Shown here: piece after piece, positions 35,292-42,589 of the stretch
Position numbering within the stretch: position 1 is the first letter of the stretch
Layout of the letters: each line of letters opens with the position of its first letter
Source of the DNA: Telmatospirillum sp.
GTDB taxonomy: Bacteria; Pseudomonadota; Alphaproteobacteria; Rhodospirillales; Magnetospirillaceae
Reading direction: 5' to 3'
Length of the DNA: 64,000 nucleotides
Assembly: GCA_031291415.1 (NCBI GenBank)
Contig: JARLJB010000099.1
Location: forward strand, 23,621-87,620
The notes under the pieces: model-generated
What the model was told of the DNA's origin: nothing
What the model saw: the letters and a program-made list of their open reading frames with translations, nothing else
Databases searched by the model: none
Made by a program: the position numbers and the translations under genes

Positions 35292-35340
35292 ATCTACGAA
35301 CATCAATTCTTCTGGAGGGTAACAAATTATGTTCGTAGAT
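35292..35340 (+). promoter_or_regulatory. Perfect inverted repeat sequestering a start codon
   Basis: ATCTACGAACAT (35292-35303) and ATGTTCGTAGAT (35329-35340) are perfectly complementary over 12 bp. The right arm contains the ATG and first codons of the 120-aa gene; the GGAGG ribosome binding site (35314-35318) is in the 25-base loop. In RNA the start codon would be paired while the Shine-Dalgarno stays accessible, a layout suited to translational control. Alternatively it is a dyad DNA operator. Confidence 0.6.
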
Positions 35341-35691
35341 CTTACGGCGCTGACTGATGAACAGCTCGCGGCTTTCAATCTGATCGACGCCGCTGCGGTT
35401 TCGGCGGAACGTGTCCGTCGGGCAGCTTATCCCGACATTTCCTCGTTCCTGACCGATCTGGCTCAGGCCGCCCTCAACCTCGACGTCACCATCAACAGCT
35501 TCACCCGTAAGACCGCTGCCACCCGCGCCGTGGAGGACACCAACATCATCGGTATCATTCAGCGTGGTCTGGCGACGGCTCGCCTCGCGGAAGTGGCTTT
35601 CACCGAGCCGACGCTGGAAGCCCCGGTCGAGCTGGAAGACCCCGAACCGGCGGCGGTTGTCGCAGTGACCGACTCCACCACGGCCTCGTAA
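35329..35691 (+). CDS. Hypothetical protein opening the lysis block
   Basis: A 120-aa acidic protein with helical central part (TDLAQAALNLDVTINSFTRK) and a Pro/Glu/Val-rich tail (LEAPVELEDPEPAAVVAV). Its start codon is inside a perfect 12-bp inverted repeat, so its translation is probably controlled. It directly precedes the endolysin gene (stop and next ATG one base apart). The shape resembles small virion or head-fibre proteins, and a role in lysis timing is possible from position; neither is proven. Confidence 0.65.
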   Translation: MFVDLTALTDEQLAAFNLIDAAAVSAERVRRAAYPDISSFLTDLAQAALNLDVTINSFTRKTAATRAVEDTNIIGIIQRGLATARLAEVAFTEPTLEAPVELEDPEPAAVVAVTDSTTAS

Positions 35692-35692
35692 C

Positions 35693-36538
35693 ATGCCGAA
35701 GGCCAAGGCCGGTACGAACTCCTACATGGTCGCTGGTTACGGGGAGCAGGCGGACAGAATCCGCCTGCTCCTCGTCACGCGAGCGTCGGGGGAGAAGAGC
35801 CAATCCGCCTGGCTGATCAACCGCATCCAGGAAGCCTTTTTCGAACTCTACGGGGACGCAAAGCCTGAAGACGTTCTCCGCGAGCAAGCGAACCCACCCG
35901 ATGCGTGGGAGAGGACATCACCAATGATCACACCTGAACTGCTCGCGGCGGCCGTGCCGGACGCCAGCGATGCCGACGTAGCTCTCTATGCCCCGGCACT
36001 CGACGCGGCTTGCACCCGGTTCAACATCAGCGACGTCAACGAGCAAGCCGACTTTATCGCTCAGACCGCGCACGAGAGTGAAGCCTTCACGCACGTCGCC
36101 GAGAACCTGAACTATGGCGCTGCGGGATTGCTGGCGAATTTCTCCCGTCACTTCGACAAGAACAGCGCCGCCGACTATGCCCGGCAGCCCGAGCGTATCG
36201 CCAACCGGGTCTACGCCAATCGCTATGGTAACGGCGACGAAGATTCGGGCGACGGTTGGCGGTATCGCGCTCGTGGTCTGATCGGGATCACCTTCAAGGC
36301 CAACTACAACGCCTGTGGCACCGCGCTCGGGCTCGACCTGATCAATCACCCGGAGCTGCTCGAACAGCCGACGAATGCCGCGTTGTCGGCTGGCTGGTTC
36401 TGGACGAGCAAAAATCTCAATGCCTTGGCAGAGGCCGGGGACTTCGTCGCTGAGTCGGAAAAGATCAACGGCGGCGATAACGGTCTGGCCGACAGGGAGG
36501 ACCGCCGGACGACTGTGCTGGCGGCGTTCCAAGCATGA
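35693..36538 (+). CDS. Endolysin, glycoside hydrolase family 19-like, with N-terminal extension
   Basis: A 281-aa protein. Residues ~78-281 match GH19-type endolysins: AHESEAFTHVAENLNYGA with the catalytic Glu region, YANRYGNGDEDSGDGWRY, and a C-terminal KINGGDNGLADRE. The usual GRG-x-x-Q-[LI]-TG segment reads ARGLIGITFKANY, so the conserved Gln is replaced. These enzymes cut peptidoglycan glycan strands. An internal in-frame ATG at 35924 follows GGGAGAGG and would give a standard 204-aa endolysin, while the upstream ATG has no clear ribosome binding site. The extension (residues 1-77) has no signal peptide and no recognised domain. The gene overlaps the holin start by four bases. Confidence 0.8.
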   Translation: MPKAKAGTNSYMVAGYGEQADRIRLLLVTRASGEKSQSAWLINRIQEAFFELYGDAKPEDVLREQANPPDAWERTSPMITPELLAAAVPDASDADVALYAPALDAACTRFNISDVNEQADFIAQTAHESEAFTHVAENLNYGAAGLLANFSRHFDKNSAADYARQPERIANRVYANRYGNGDEDSGDGWRYRARGLIGITFKANYNACGTALGLDLINHPELLEQPTNAALSAGWFWTSKNLNALAEAGDFVAESEKINGGDNGLADREDRRTTVLAAFQA

Positions 36539-36777
36539 GCTGGTTCGGCCGGCTGGTGGACTCCAAGGACGCCTCGGTAGAGGCACACGTCGTCGTGTTT
36601 ATGGTCATCGTTGGCGTGGCGCTCTTCCTTGCAATCTGGTCGGAAGTTGTCCTGCAGAAGCCTGTCGACTTTCAGGCTTTCTGCACGGGGATGGGCCTCC
36701 TCCTGACCGGTTTGGGCTTTGCCGCCGCCGGGCAGGGTGTATTGCGCAAACAGCAAGGAGGTCCCGATGGAAATTAG
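36535..36777 (+). CDS. Holin-like membrane protein
   Basis: An 80-aa protein with two hydrophobic segments, about residues 17-38 (HVVVFMVIVGVALFLAIW) and 49-69 (CTGMGLLLTGLGFAAAG), separated by a short polar loop, and a charged C-terminus. Size, topology and position between endolysin and spanin genes are those of a class II holin, which opens the inner membrane at lysis. It overlaps the endolysin by four bases and the i-spanin by 11. Confidence 0.78.
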   Translation: MSWFGRLVDSKDASVEAHVVVFMVIVGVALFLAIWSEVVLQKPVDFQAFCTGMGLLLTGLGFAAAGQGVLRKQQGGPDGN

Positions 36778-37171
36778 TCTCAGCACCAAGCTGCTGATCG
36801 GAGGGGCCTACTCAGCGCTCCTGATAACCATCGGTTTCGGTGCGGCTTGGCACCTCAAGGAATTGGACGAGAAGGCCGCGCTGCTGGATGCGGTCCAGCA
36901 CAAGGACACGGTGGTCACAGCGCAACAGCAGGTAACCACCGTGGCCGCCGAAGCGGCGGTCGTGCATCAGGTCGAGATCCGCACGGTCACGCAGACGATC
37001 ATCAAGAAGGTCCCGATCTATGTCACCAAGAAAGACAATGCCCGTTGCGCTATTGGCCCTGGCTTTGTGCTCCTGCACAACGCCGCTGCCGGTGGCAGTC
37101 TGTCCGGGCTTCCCAACGCCGCCGGAGAGTCTGATGCCGGCCCCTCCAGCCTTGCGTCTCCTCAACAGTAA
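36767..37171 (+). CDS. Rz: i-spanin, Rz-like
   Basis: A 134-aa protein from ATG 36767, served by AAGGAGG at 36755-36761. It has an N-terminal membrane anchor (LLIGGAYSALLITIGFGAAW), then a periplasmic coiled coil rich in Gln/Val/Lys (residues ~30-85). An Rz1-like gene begins inside it in another frame, the hallmark of two-component spanins. The pair fuses inner and outer membranes in the last step of Gram-negative lysis. Confidence 0.82.
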   Translation: MEISLSTKLLIGGAYSALLITIGFGAAWHLKELDEKAALLDAVQHKDTVVTAQQQVTTVAAEAAVVHQVEIRTVTQTIIKKVPIYVTKKDNARCAIGPGFVLLHNAAAGGSLSGLPNAAGESDAGPSSLASPQQ

Positions 37172-37292
37172 CCCTCAGCTCTCCGACGTTGCCCAGGTCG
37201 TCGGGGAAAATTACGGCGTCTGCCACGAGACCGCTCAACAGTTGATCGACCTGCAGACGTGGGTCAAGAACCAGAAGGATCTTAAACAATGA
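37020..37292 (+). CDS. Rz1: o-spanin lipoprotein, Rz1-like
   Basis: A 90-aa protein encoded in the +1 frame within the 3' half of the Rz gene. It has a short lipoprotein signal (MPVALLALALCSC, with a Leu-Ala-Leu-Cys lipobox; the start may be ATG 37020 or 37038) and a Pro-rich mature N-terminus (FPTPPESLMPAPPAL), both typical of Rz1. The protein would be lipid-anchored in the outer membrane and bind the i-spanin across the periplasm. It is longer at the C-terminus than lambda Rz1, extending past the Rz stop by 40 residues with two cysteines in total after the lipobox. Confidence 0.8.
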   Translation: MSPRKTMPVALLALALCSCTTPLPVAVCPGFPTPPESLMPAPPALRLLNSNPQLSDVAQVVGENYGVCHETAQQLIDLQTWVKNQKDLKQ

Positions 37293-37690
37293 GTATTTCC
37301 GCTGCGCTCAAAGCTCTCTTCACCAAGGCGGACGCCGATATCGTCGCCGACGAGAAGGTCGTCGCCAACGATGTCGTCATCGGCGTCAAGGACGCTGATA
37401 AAATCTTTCATGCCGGGGAGGCCATCATTTCCAATTCAGCCAAACGTACCATCCACGACGTCATCAACGACATCCAGCGGATCGGGTCAGAGATCGACGC
37501 CCTGGTCGGCAAAGCCGCTTCGGTCGCCACCACCCTCGCCACCCAGCAGACCGCGCTGGCGGCGCTCCAGACGGAATACGCCGCTGCGTCGAGCGATCTG
37601 ACCACCAAGGCAGCGGCCCAGCAGACAGCTACAGCGGCCACGGTCGTTGCGACCGCTGCGGTCGCGCCAGTTGTTCCTGTGGCAGGCTGA
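37289..37690 (+). CDS. Hypothetical Ala/Thr-rich coiled-coil protein
   Basis: A 133-aa protein overlapping Rz1 by four bases and ending just before the bidirectional terminator. The N-terminal 60 residues are charged and helical (DVINDIQRIGSEIDALVG), the remainder is an Ala/Thr/Gln-rich coil ending in AVAPVVPVAG. No signal peptide or membrane segment is seen. Similar Ala-rich proteins occur at the end of lysis modules without known function. Confidence 0.65.
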   Translation: MSISAALKALFTKADADIVADEKVVANDVVIGVKDADKIFHAGEAIISNSAKRTIHDVINDIQRIGSEIDALVGKAASVATTLATQQTALAALQTEYAAASSDLTTKAAAQQTATAATVVATAAVAPVVPVAG

Positions 37691-37698
37691 GTTATCTC

Positions 37699-37748
37699 AG
37701 TAGTTCAATAAAAAAGGCGCCGCTCGGCGCCTTTTTTATTGAACTACT
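37699..37748. terminator. Bidirectional intrinsic terminator between convergent blocks
   Basis: A perfect 24-bp inverted repeat (37699-37722 and 37725-37748) with a GC core (GGCGCCG / CGGCGCC) flanked by A6 and T6 tracts on both sides. It works in either direction and separates the rightward late/lysis operon from the leftward replication operon. Confidence 0.92.
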
Positions 37749-37754
37749 TCCGGG

Positions 37755-37988
37755 TCAGTTGAGTGCTTTTCTATCCGATGCCTGCAGAGCCGATAGGTTT
37801 GTCGTGAAGCCGGCAAAGACGTTCTCCATGATCTTGTCCTGCGCAGTCACCGGCAGAGTGCAGTAGGATCCGTAGAAGAGGCGGACGAAAGCCTGTGCGA
37901 AAGCCTCCAAGACCTCATTTCCTTGGACTCCCGTTTGGTTGACCTCCAGTCCGAACTCAACGAGGGACTGCGTTAATGCTTCGCTCAT
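37755..37988 (-). CDS. Hypothetical phage protein at end of leftward operon
   Basis: A 77-aa helical protein with a hydrophobic middle (VLEAFAQAFVRLFYGSYC), the last gene of the replication and metabolism block. It overlaps the dNMP kinase stop by four bases. It is not recognised. Confidence 0.65.
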   Translation of the reverse strand: MSEALTQSLVEFGLEVNQTGVQGNEVLEAFAQAFVRLFYGSYCTLPVTAQDKIMENVFAGFTTNLSALQASDRKALN

Positions 37989-38524
37989 GATGCCCTCAAT
38001 AGGTTGTCGAGCACCTCGCAGAGACCCTGCATGGTTCCTGGGTTGTTGATCGTGTCGCAGATGGGGGCGCTACTCACGTAGGCCTCGCTATCGTGGTCGG
38101 AGGCCCGATCGTACCCTTCCCGCATCACCTGGTAGAGCTGGCCACCAAGATTGATGATGGCTTCGAACTCATTCGGAAACCGGCAGTCGTCAACCACCAC
38201 GTCGACCCCTCGGTTGAGGAGACTGGCAACTTTCCGCTTCCAGTGATTAAGCCATAGGTCTGGATGGATCAGCTCACGACCCCACTGAGTGCCGAGGGCC
38301 TGCATGGCTTCCACAGGGGTTTTCCCTTCCAGGAAGGGACACGGGAGCTGTTTACCCTCACCCTCCAACCAGTAGAATTGGTTGGAGGGGATTAATGCCT
38401 TGAGCATGTCGCGCAACGTGCCTGCGAAGCGGGTGCGAACGAAGTTGTGGTGCTTGACCATCAACTTGGCGGATGTGGTTTTGCCCGCCCGCTGATAGCC
38501 AACGAGTCCAATGAGGCGGCTCAT
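37985..38524 (-). CDS. Deoxynucleoside monophosphate kinase
   Basis: A 179-aa P-loop kinase with Walker A GYQRAGKTT at residues 8-16, LGTQWGRELIHPDLWL near the middle, and VVVDDCRFPNEFEAI in the second half. The latter two are characteristic of phage T4/T5-type dNMP kinases. It would phosphorylate dNMPs from degraded host DNA or from ThyX and dCMP deaminase to dNDPs for phage DNA synthesis. It sits in a gene set with ThyX, thioredoxin and dCMP deaminase, all overlapping by a few bases. Confidence 0.85.
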   Translation of the reverse strand: MSRLIGLVGYQRAGKTTSAKLMVKHHNFVRTRFAGTLRDMLKALIPSNQFYWLEGEGKQLPCPFLEGKTPVEAMQALGTQWGRELIHPDLWLNHWKRKVASLLNRGVDVVVDDCRFPNEFEAIINLGGQLYQVMREGYDRASDHDSEAYVSSAPICDTINNPGTMQGLCEVLDNLLRAS

Positions 38525-38712
38525 TTTGTCGCTCCCAACTTAAAGAGGTCGACTAGGACGACGGTGTCTTTGTCAGCCTCGTAGGCGTTGAGGGCGTCTG
38601 TCACGTCCTCAGCATCACCGGCATCTTTGCAGACGGCGATCACTTCACGCTTGGGCGTGCAGACCTTGTAGACGCCGTTCTCGGACTCGAAGAAGTAGAG
38701 CTTTTCAGTCAT
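38521..38712 (-). CDS. Hypothetical small phage protein
   Basis: A 63-aa protein of alternating beta strands and acidic helix (DAGDAEDVTDALNAYEADKD). It overlaps the kinase by four bases and the thioredoxin-like gene by eight. It may be an accessory of nucleotide metabolism; no family is recognised. Confidence 0.6.
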   Translation of the reverse strand: MTEKLYFFESENGVYKVCTPKREVIAVCKDAGDAEDVTDALNAYEADKDTVVLVDLFKLGATK

Positions 38713-38956
38713 AAGCTTTGCCCTCCAGGAACAGCCGAAGGGTGCTCACCGGCTGGTTCCCAACCAACGGGCGTCCGTCGAGGATCAGCGTCGGGACGGT
38801 CTTGACGCCCATGTCGTTGGCCAAGTGGGGATCGTTGTCGATGTTGACCTCGACGAGATCGATGTCGGGGAACTGGGGCAGCAACTGGTCGATCTTGGGG
38901 CTCAGTTGCTTGCACGGCTGGCACCAAGGTGCCGAGAATTTGTAGAGCTTACGCAT
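38705..38956 (-). CDS. Thioredoxin-like protein
   Basis: An 83-aa mini-thioredoxin with the active site WCQPC at residues 11-15, the cis-proline segment VKTVPTLIL, and a G-x-P turn. It is shorter than cellular thioredoxin (~105 aa), like phage T4 NrdC or glutaredoxin-sized proteins. It would supply electrons to ribonucleotide reductase or related enzymes, or act as polymerase cofactor as in T7. It overlaps the ThyX gene by eight bases. Confidence 0.85.
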   Translation of the reverse strand: MRKLYKFSAPWCQPCKQLSPKIDQLLPQFPDIDLVEVNIDNDPHLANDMGVKTVPTLILDGRPLVGNQPVSTLRLFLEGKAYD

Positions 38957-39569
38957 TGTCAGAACCTCCGAAGATCGCCGGCCAGCGGGCAGCGAACTTG
39001 GCTTGCAGCGGGATCATCACTTCGCGCATCTGCGGATGCGCCGCCGTGGCGCAGCGAAGCTTGAAGATGTGCTTCCACTCGCGTGGGTTGGCGGTGACGA
39101 CGATCTCGGTCTTGAGGGAATTGGGCAGAACGGAGCGGGCTTCCTGAGGAGAGGCGCCGGCCTTGAGCATGTCGAGGTAGGTCTGCTCGGCGTTCGCCAT
39201 CGCGTCTTGCCAAAGGATCGTGGCCTCCCATCCTTCCTTGAAAAAGCAGGGCCGGATGAACGTCAGCTCGTTGCCGAACTTGTCCTTGCTGTAGTTGCAG
39301 TACCGGGTGCTCTCCTGTGAGAACGAGGCCAGCCGGTGGCGCACCAGTTCGTGGCTGACCCCTCGGTCGCAGATGAACTTTACGGTGATCGAGCCGTGCT
39401 CCAGCACGCTCTCGTGCTCACTCGCGGCGAGCCGCTCGATGAAGCCGGCGGCGCTGTCCTCGGTGATCCGGTCTTCGGACTTATAGCAAACCCTTCCGGC
39501 CTCCTCGATGGTCTGTTCGAGGTAGGGTGTGGCGTCGAGGATCTCGGTAGATGCAGAGATGATTTTCAT
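38949..39569 (-). CDS. thyX: Flavin-dependent thymidylate synthase
   Basis: A 206-aa enzyme making dTMP from dUMP with methylene-tetrahydrofolate and FAD. The ThyX signature RHRLASFSQESTRY is present at residues 77-90, HESVLEHGSITV lies before it, and the C-terminal LRCATAAHPQMREV segment carries the usual Arg and His residues. Length is close to the family norm. It works with the adjacent dCMP deaminase, which supplies dUMP, and the dNMP kinase, which uses dTMP. Confidence 0.93.
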   Translation of the reverse strand: MKIISASTEILDATPYLEQTIEEAGRVCYKSEDRITEDSAAGFIERLAASEHESVLEHGSITVKFICDRGVSHELVRHRLASFSQESTRYCNYSKDKFGNELTFIRPCFFKEGWEATILWQDAMANAEQTYLDMLKAGASPQEARSVLPNSLKTEIVVTANPREWKHIFKLRCATAAHPQMREVMIPLQAKFAARWPAIFGGSDNA

Positions 39570-39752
39570 TTAGTTGCCCTCCACACCCGGTGTCTTCTTG
39601 ATGGGCCAAGCGTCCATACTGCTGGCTTGCTTGGTGACCGTCGGTCCGATGCGGAGGTAGTTCACCGATTCGATGCGAGACTCGATCCCTTCCTTGGTCA
39701 CCTTCGGGCCGGGTGTGGCGGCGACAGCCGCTTCAAGATCAGACTGGTTCAT
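39570..39752 (-). CDS. Hypothetical small phage protein (Gp49-like?)
   Basis: A 60-aa protein between ThyX and dCMP deaminase; it overlaps the deaminase gene by 14 bases and abuts the ThyX start. The phrase VTKEGIESRIESVNYLRIGPTVT recalls the start of the Gp49 family seen in many phages but lacks the rest of it, so it may be a truncated relative. The match is weak. Confidence 0.5.
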   Translation of the reverse strand: MNQSDLEAAVAATPGPKVTKEGIESRIESVNYLRIGPTVTKQASSMDAWPIKKTPGVEGN

Positions 39753-40191
39753 GAAGATCCTCGACTATTTCGAATTCGATCCGAGCTTCGGAAAACACCT
39801 CGACCGAGCGTTCGATGCTCTCGCCCCAGCGCCGCCGGAACTCCGCCGTCTGTAGGCAGACAACACGTCGGACTGTCCGATGTGACAGGATGTGGACGGC
39901 ACAGCGGTGGCAGCAGGGCTGGGTGACGTAGAGCGTGCGGACGGGGAACGTGGCGTTCGCCAGGGCGTTCATCTCGGCGTGTACGACATGCTCATATTTC
40001 CAAGCACGATCGAGCAGCCGGTCGTCATCGCGGAGGCCGGGCGGCAGTCCGTTGAAGCCTGTGGCGACGAGATTCGGGGTGTCGCCGACCGCGACACAGC
40101 CAACCCTCGTTGACGGGTCGCGGGACCACGATGCGATATGCTCGGCGAGGCCGAGGAAGCGTGCGTCCCAGGAGGTGAGGAGCGAGCCCAT
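39739..40191 (-). CDS. dCMP deaminase
   Basis: A 150-aa enzyme from ATG 40191, chosen for the ATGA overlap with the upstream stop. The zinc site is complete: HAEMNAL (His and catalytic Glu) and PCCHRCA (two Cys); a WSRDPSTRVGCVAVG segment near the N-terminus is typical of the family. It converts dCMP to dUMP, feeding ThyX. T4-like allosteric residues could not be judged. Confidence 0.88.
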   Translation of the reverse strand: MGSLLTSWDARFLGLAEHIASWSRDPSTRVGCVAVGDTPNLVATGFNGLPPGLRDDDRLLDRAWKYEHVVHAEMNALANATFPVRTLYVTQPCCHRCAVHILSHRTVRRVVCLQTAEFRRRWGESIERSVEVFSEARIEFEIVEDLHEPV

Positions 40192-40571
40192 CAGACGGAC
40201 GCCCGGCTGAAGTAGGGCGTGCGCTTCAAGTCCCGGAAGCGGCGGCGCTGGACCACGAGATAGAGGATGTCGCCCTCCCGGTGAGAGCACATCTCAATAT
40301 TGCCACGGTCATAGTCCTTACGGGCTTGATCGATGATGGCAGAACGCGGCCAGGGGTCGGTGATGGATTTGGTGCAAATGACGTGGTTTTTGCCGAACTC
40401 CGCGTCTTTCGGAAGATAGCTGTATACCCCCCTGGCCGTGTTGTCGTCGGCGCAAAACGCCATCACGTCGTCAAAATCTAATCTAAGTGTAGTGGCTGCA
40501 CGACCAGGACGATTGCCATTGTCGGCCATCTCCTGTCGTAATGCTAATTTTTCAGTATAACTCAAGGCCAT
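40191..40571 (-). CDS. Hypothetical phage protein
   Basis: A 126-aa protein started at ATG 40571 with AAGGAGG eight bases upstream. Charged and mixed in structure, with Arg-rich patches at both ends (NRPGRAATTLRL and LVVQRRRFRDLKRTP). It is first in the nucleotide metabolism unit, after a GGTTACTAAC site. It is not recognised; basic patches suggest nucleic acid or phosphate contact but do not prove it. Confidence 0.65.
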   Translation of the reverse strand: MALSYTEKLALRQEMADNGNRPGRAATTLRLDFDDVMAFCADDNTARGVYSYLPKDAEFGKNHVICTKSITDPWPRSAIIDQARKDYDRGNIEMCSHREGDILYLVVQRRRFRDLKRTPYFSRASV

Positions 40572-40628
40572 GTGGCACCTCCTTAACTACCGACATCTTA
40601 GTTGATGATGCCGGAAATTGGTGCCATC

Positions 40629-40638
40629 GGTTACTAAC
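40629..40638. promoter_or_regulatory. GGTTACTAAC site upstream of metabolism genes
   Basis: Overlaps the stop of the Rad50-like gene and lies 58 bases upstream of the 126-aa gene, so it could govern a new transcription unit for the nucleotide genes. Confidence 0.35.
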
Positions 40639-42589
40639 TCTCTAGGAAGATATAGTTATCTGCCATAATATCCTTGTGAGAGACGTTTATTACTTGCTTG
40701 ATCGAGCCAGTTATTGCTTGCAAGCAGTTGCCAATGGCCGTCGCACGCTCGTCATCGCAGGCTGCGTCAACCTCGTCGCACATCAGGACGGAGAACACCC
40801 GGTTGGTCAGGATCTGCCCAAGCCCGATCCGGAACGCGAGCCAACCAACCGTCTTGCCGGATCCGTTGAGCGTCTCGATCGGCTGTCCGTCCACGGTGAT
40901 GTCGAAGTCCTCGGACACCTGGACAGAGGTCAGCTCCTGGTGTTGCCCGGCCGTCATCTGCTGGATCAAGTGGGTGGCAACCCGGTTCAGGCTGGGAACG
41001 AGGAACGCCTTCACCTTTGACTTCATGTCCTTCATCGCGGCGGCTGAGAGCTTGTATTGACCCGCCCGGTACGTGGCGTCTTCGACTTGCTTCTTGCCCT
41101 CCTGGTAGGTCTGAAGAGCTTTGGCGTGTCCTTCCAGCAGACGCTCGAAGAGCAGGCTGGCATTCTTGGCCGTGTTCAGCTCGGCCAGCCTCTCGTCGAG
41201 ACCGGCCAGCTCACCGAGCCGGACGGTCTTCAGATCCCGCTCAATGAGCCAGGCGTCGTAGATGCCCTGGGCGGCCAGGGCGGCAGCCCAGTCGGCGTCA
41301 TAGCGCACCCTCGCCTGATAGTCGGCGGTGCGGTCGACCGGCAGAGTGATCGCGGCGAGCTGCTGCTCGACAGACGCCCGTTCGGTTGCGGCGGCCGACG
41401 CGACGCGGACTTTGTCGATGTCCTGTTGGGTCCAGGTGACGACGCCGTCCGGCCGGTCACAGTCCGGTTCCTCTGGTGGATTCTCCCAAGCAGCCAGCCG
41501 GTGGGCCTCGTCGTCCAGCTCCGTCGGCGAGTGAGGCGGGGTCGCGGGTTCTGGGGTCGACGAGCCCATTCCCGGTGCGAACTCGTGCGAGCAATTCGGG
41601 CAGGACACCATGTGCTTCTTCATCTGCGCCCAGGTGACGTGCTCCTGCCATGCCGCCCGGTGCGTGGCAATCTCCTCCATGGTCAGCTTTGCCGGGTCCG
41701 GGAGCTTCCCCATGGCAGTGTCGAACGCCGTCCAGGCGGTGTGCCGATCGAGCTGTACCTGCATCTCGTCGGGAACCAACTGCGATGACGTCATCGCTGG
41801 CAGCTCGGCCAGCCGCTGCCGAAGCGACGTCTGAGCCGCATGCATTGCTTGGAATTCGGTCACCAGGACCGCGAGTTCGGCAGCGCTTTCGACGACGGTC
41901 TCCACCGGATAGATGGGGGCCGCCGTCGGGCGCGACAGCCAGCCGGTGATCAGGTCCCGTTCGGTTTTGAGCGCGACGACGCCCTCGATCTGCGACAGCA
42001 GAGCGCTGCTGGCCACGTATCCTTCGGGTTGGACCGGCTCGGTTGGTTCCCGCAGAAGCCCTTCGATGGTCTCGGCCTCCCGGCGGGCGAGCCCTGCTTC
42101 CGAGGTACACCAGTCGCTGACGATATCGAGAGCGTCCAGGCCGATGGTCGTGTCGACCAGCTTCTTGCGGTCGACCGGTTTCATGTTGGCGAGAGACTCA
42201 ATCTGCCCTTGGCTGATCAGGTTGCCAACCGAGAATACTGGGAAGCCGTAGCCCATTAGCTCGACGACCTTCTGGTTGACCGGCCGGGTACCCGTGCAGA
42301 TCGGTTCACCGTTGGTGCTGAGCGTGGCTATCGAGCCGTTCTTACGCTCAACGATGTACTCGATCCCCTTGATCTCCTCGGTGAGGACGACGTGGCACTT
42401 CTTGTAGTCGTCGGCCTTGCCCCGAAGGGCGTCTACCCCCCACATGGCGTAGGTCACCATCTCCAGGATCAGCGACTTACCCATTCCGTTCTTTCCGGAG
42501 ATCGCCGTGGTGCCCACTTCGAAGTCGAGGTCGCGCTTGATGTGCTGACCGTTGGGGAATGTCACATCGAAATACAGGTGCTTCAGCAT
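40634..42589 (-). CDS. Rad50/SbcC-like recombination ATPase (T4 gp46-like)
   Basis: A 651-aa SMC-type ATPase. Walker A GKNGMGKS (residues 33-40) and Q-loop ISQGQ are at the N-terminus; a central coil holds a CPNC zinc-hook-like motif (around residue 335); the C-terminus carries a NGSGKT signature-like motif, Walker B VLMCDEVDAACD and a SHKD switch His. It overlaps the Mre11-like gene by seven bases. The pair processes DNA ends in recombination-dependent replication, as gp46/gp47 do in T4. The coils are short compared with bacterial SbcC (~1000 aa), as usual in phages. Confidence 0.87.
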   Translation of the reverse strand: MLKHLYFDVTFPNGQHIKRDLDFEVGTTAISGKNGMGKSLILEMVTYAMWGVDALRGKADDYKKCHVVLTEEIKGIEYIVERKNGSIATLSTNGEPICTGTRPVNQKVVELMGYGFPVFSVGNLISQGQIESLANMKPVDRKKLVDTTIGLDALDIVSDWCTSEAGLARREAETIEGLLREPTEPVQPEGYVASSALLSQIEGVVALKTERDLITGWLSRPTAAPIYPVETVVESAAELAVLVTEFQAMHAAQTSLRQRLAELPAMTSSQLVPDEMQVQLDRHTAWTAFDTAMGKLPDPAKLTMEEIATHRAAWQEHVTWAQMKKHMVSCPNCSHEFAPGMGSSTPEPATPPHSPTELDDEAHRLAAWENPPEEPDCDRPDGVVTWTQQDIDKVRVASAAATERASVEQQLAAITLPVDRTADYQARVRYDADWAAALAAQGIYDAWLIERDLKTVRLGELAGLDERLAELNTAKNASLLFERLLEGHAKALQTYQEGKKQVEDATYRAGQYKLSAAAMKDMKSKVKAFLVPSLNRVATHLIQQMTAGQHQELTSVQVSEDFDITVDGQPIETLNGSGKTVGWLAFRIGLGQILTNRVFSVLMCDEVDAACDDERATAIGNCLQAITGSIKQVINVSHKDIMADNYIFLES

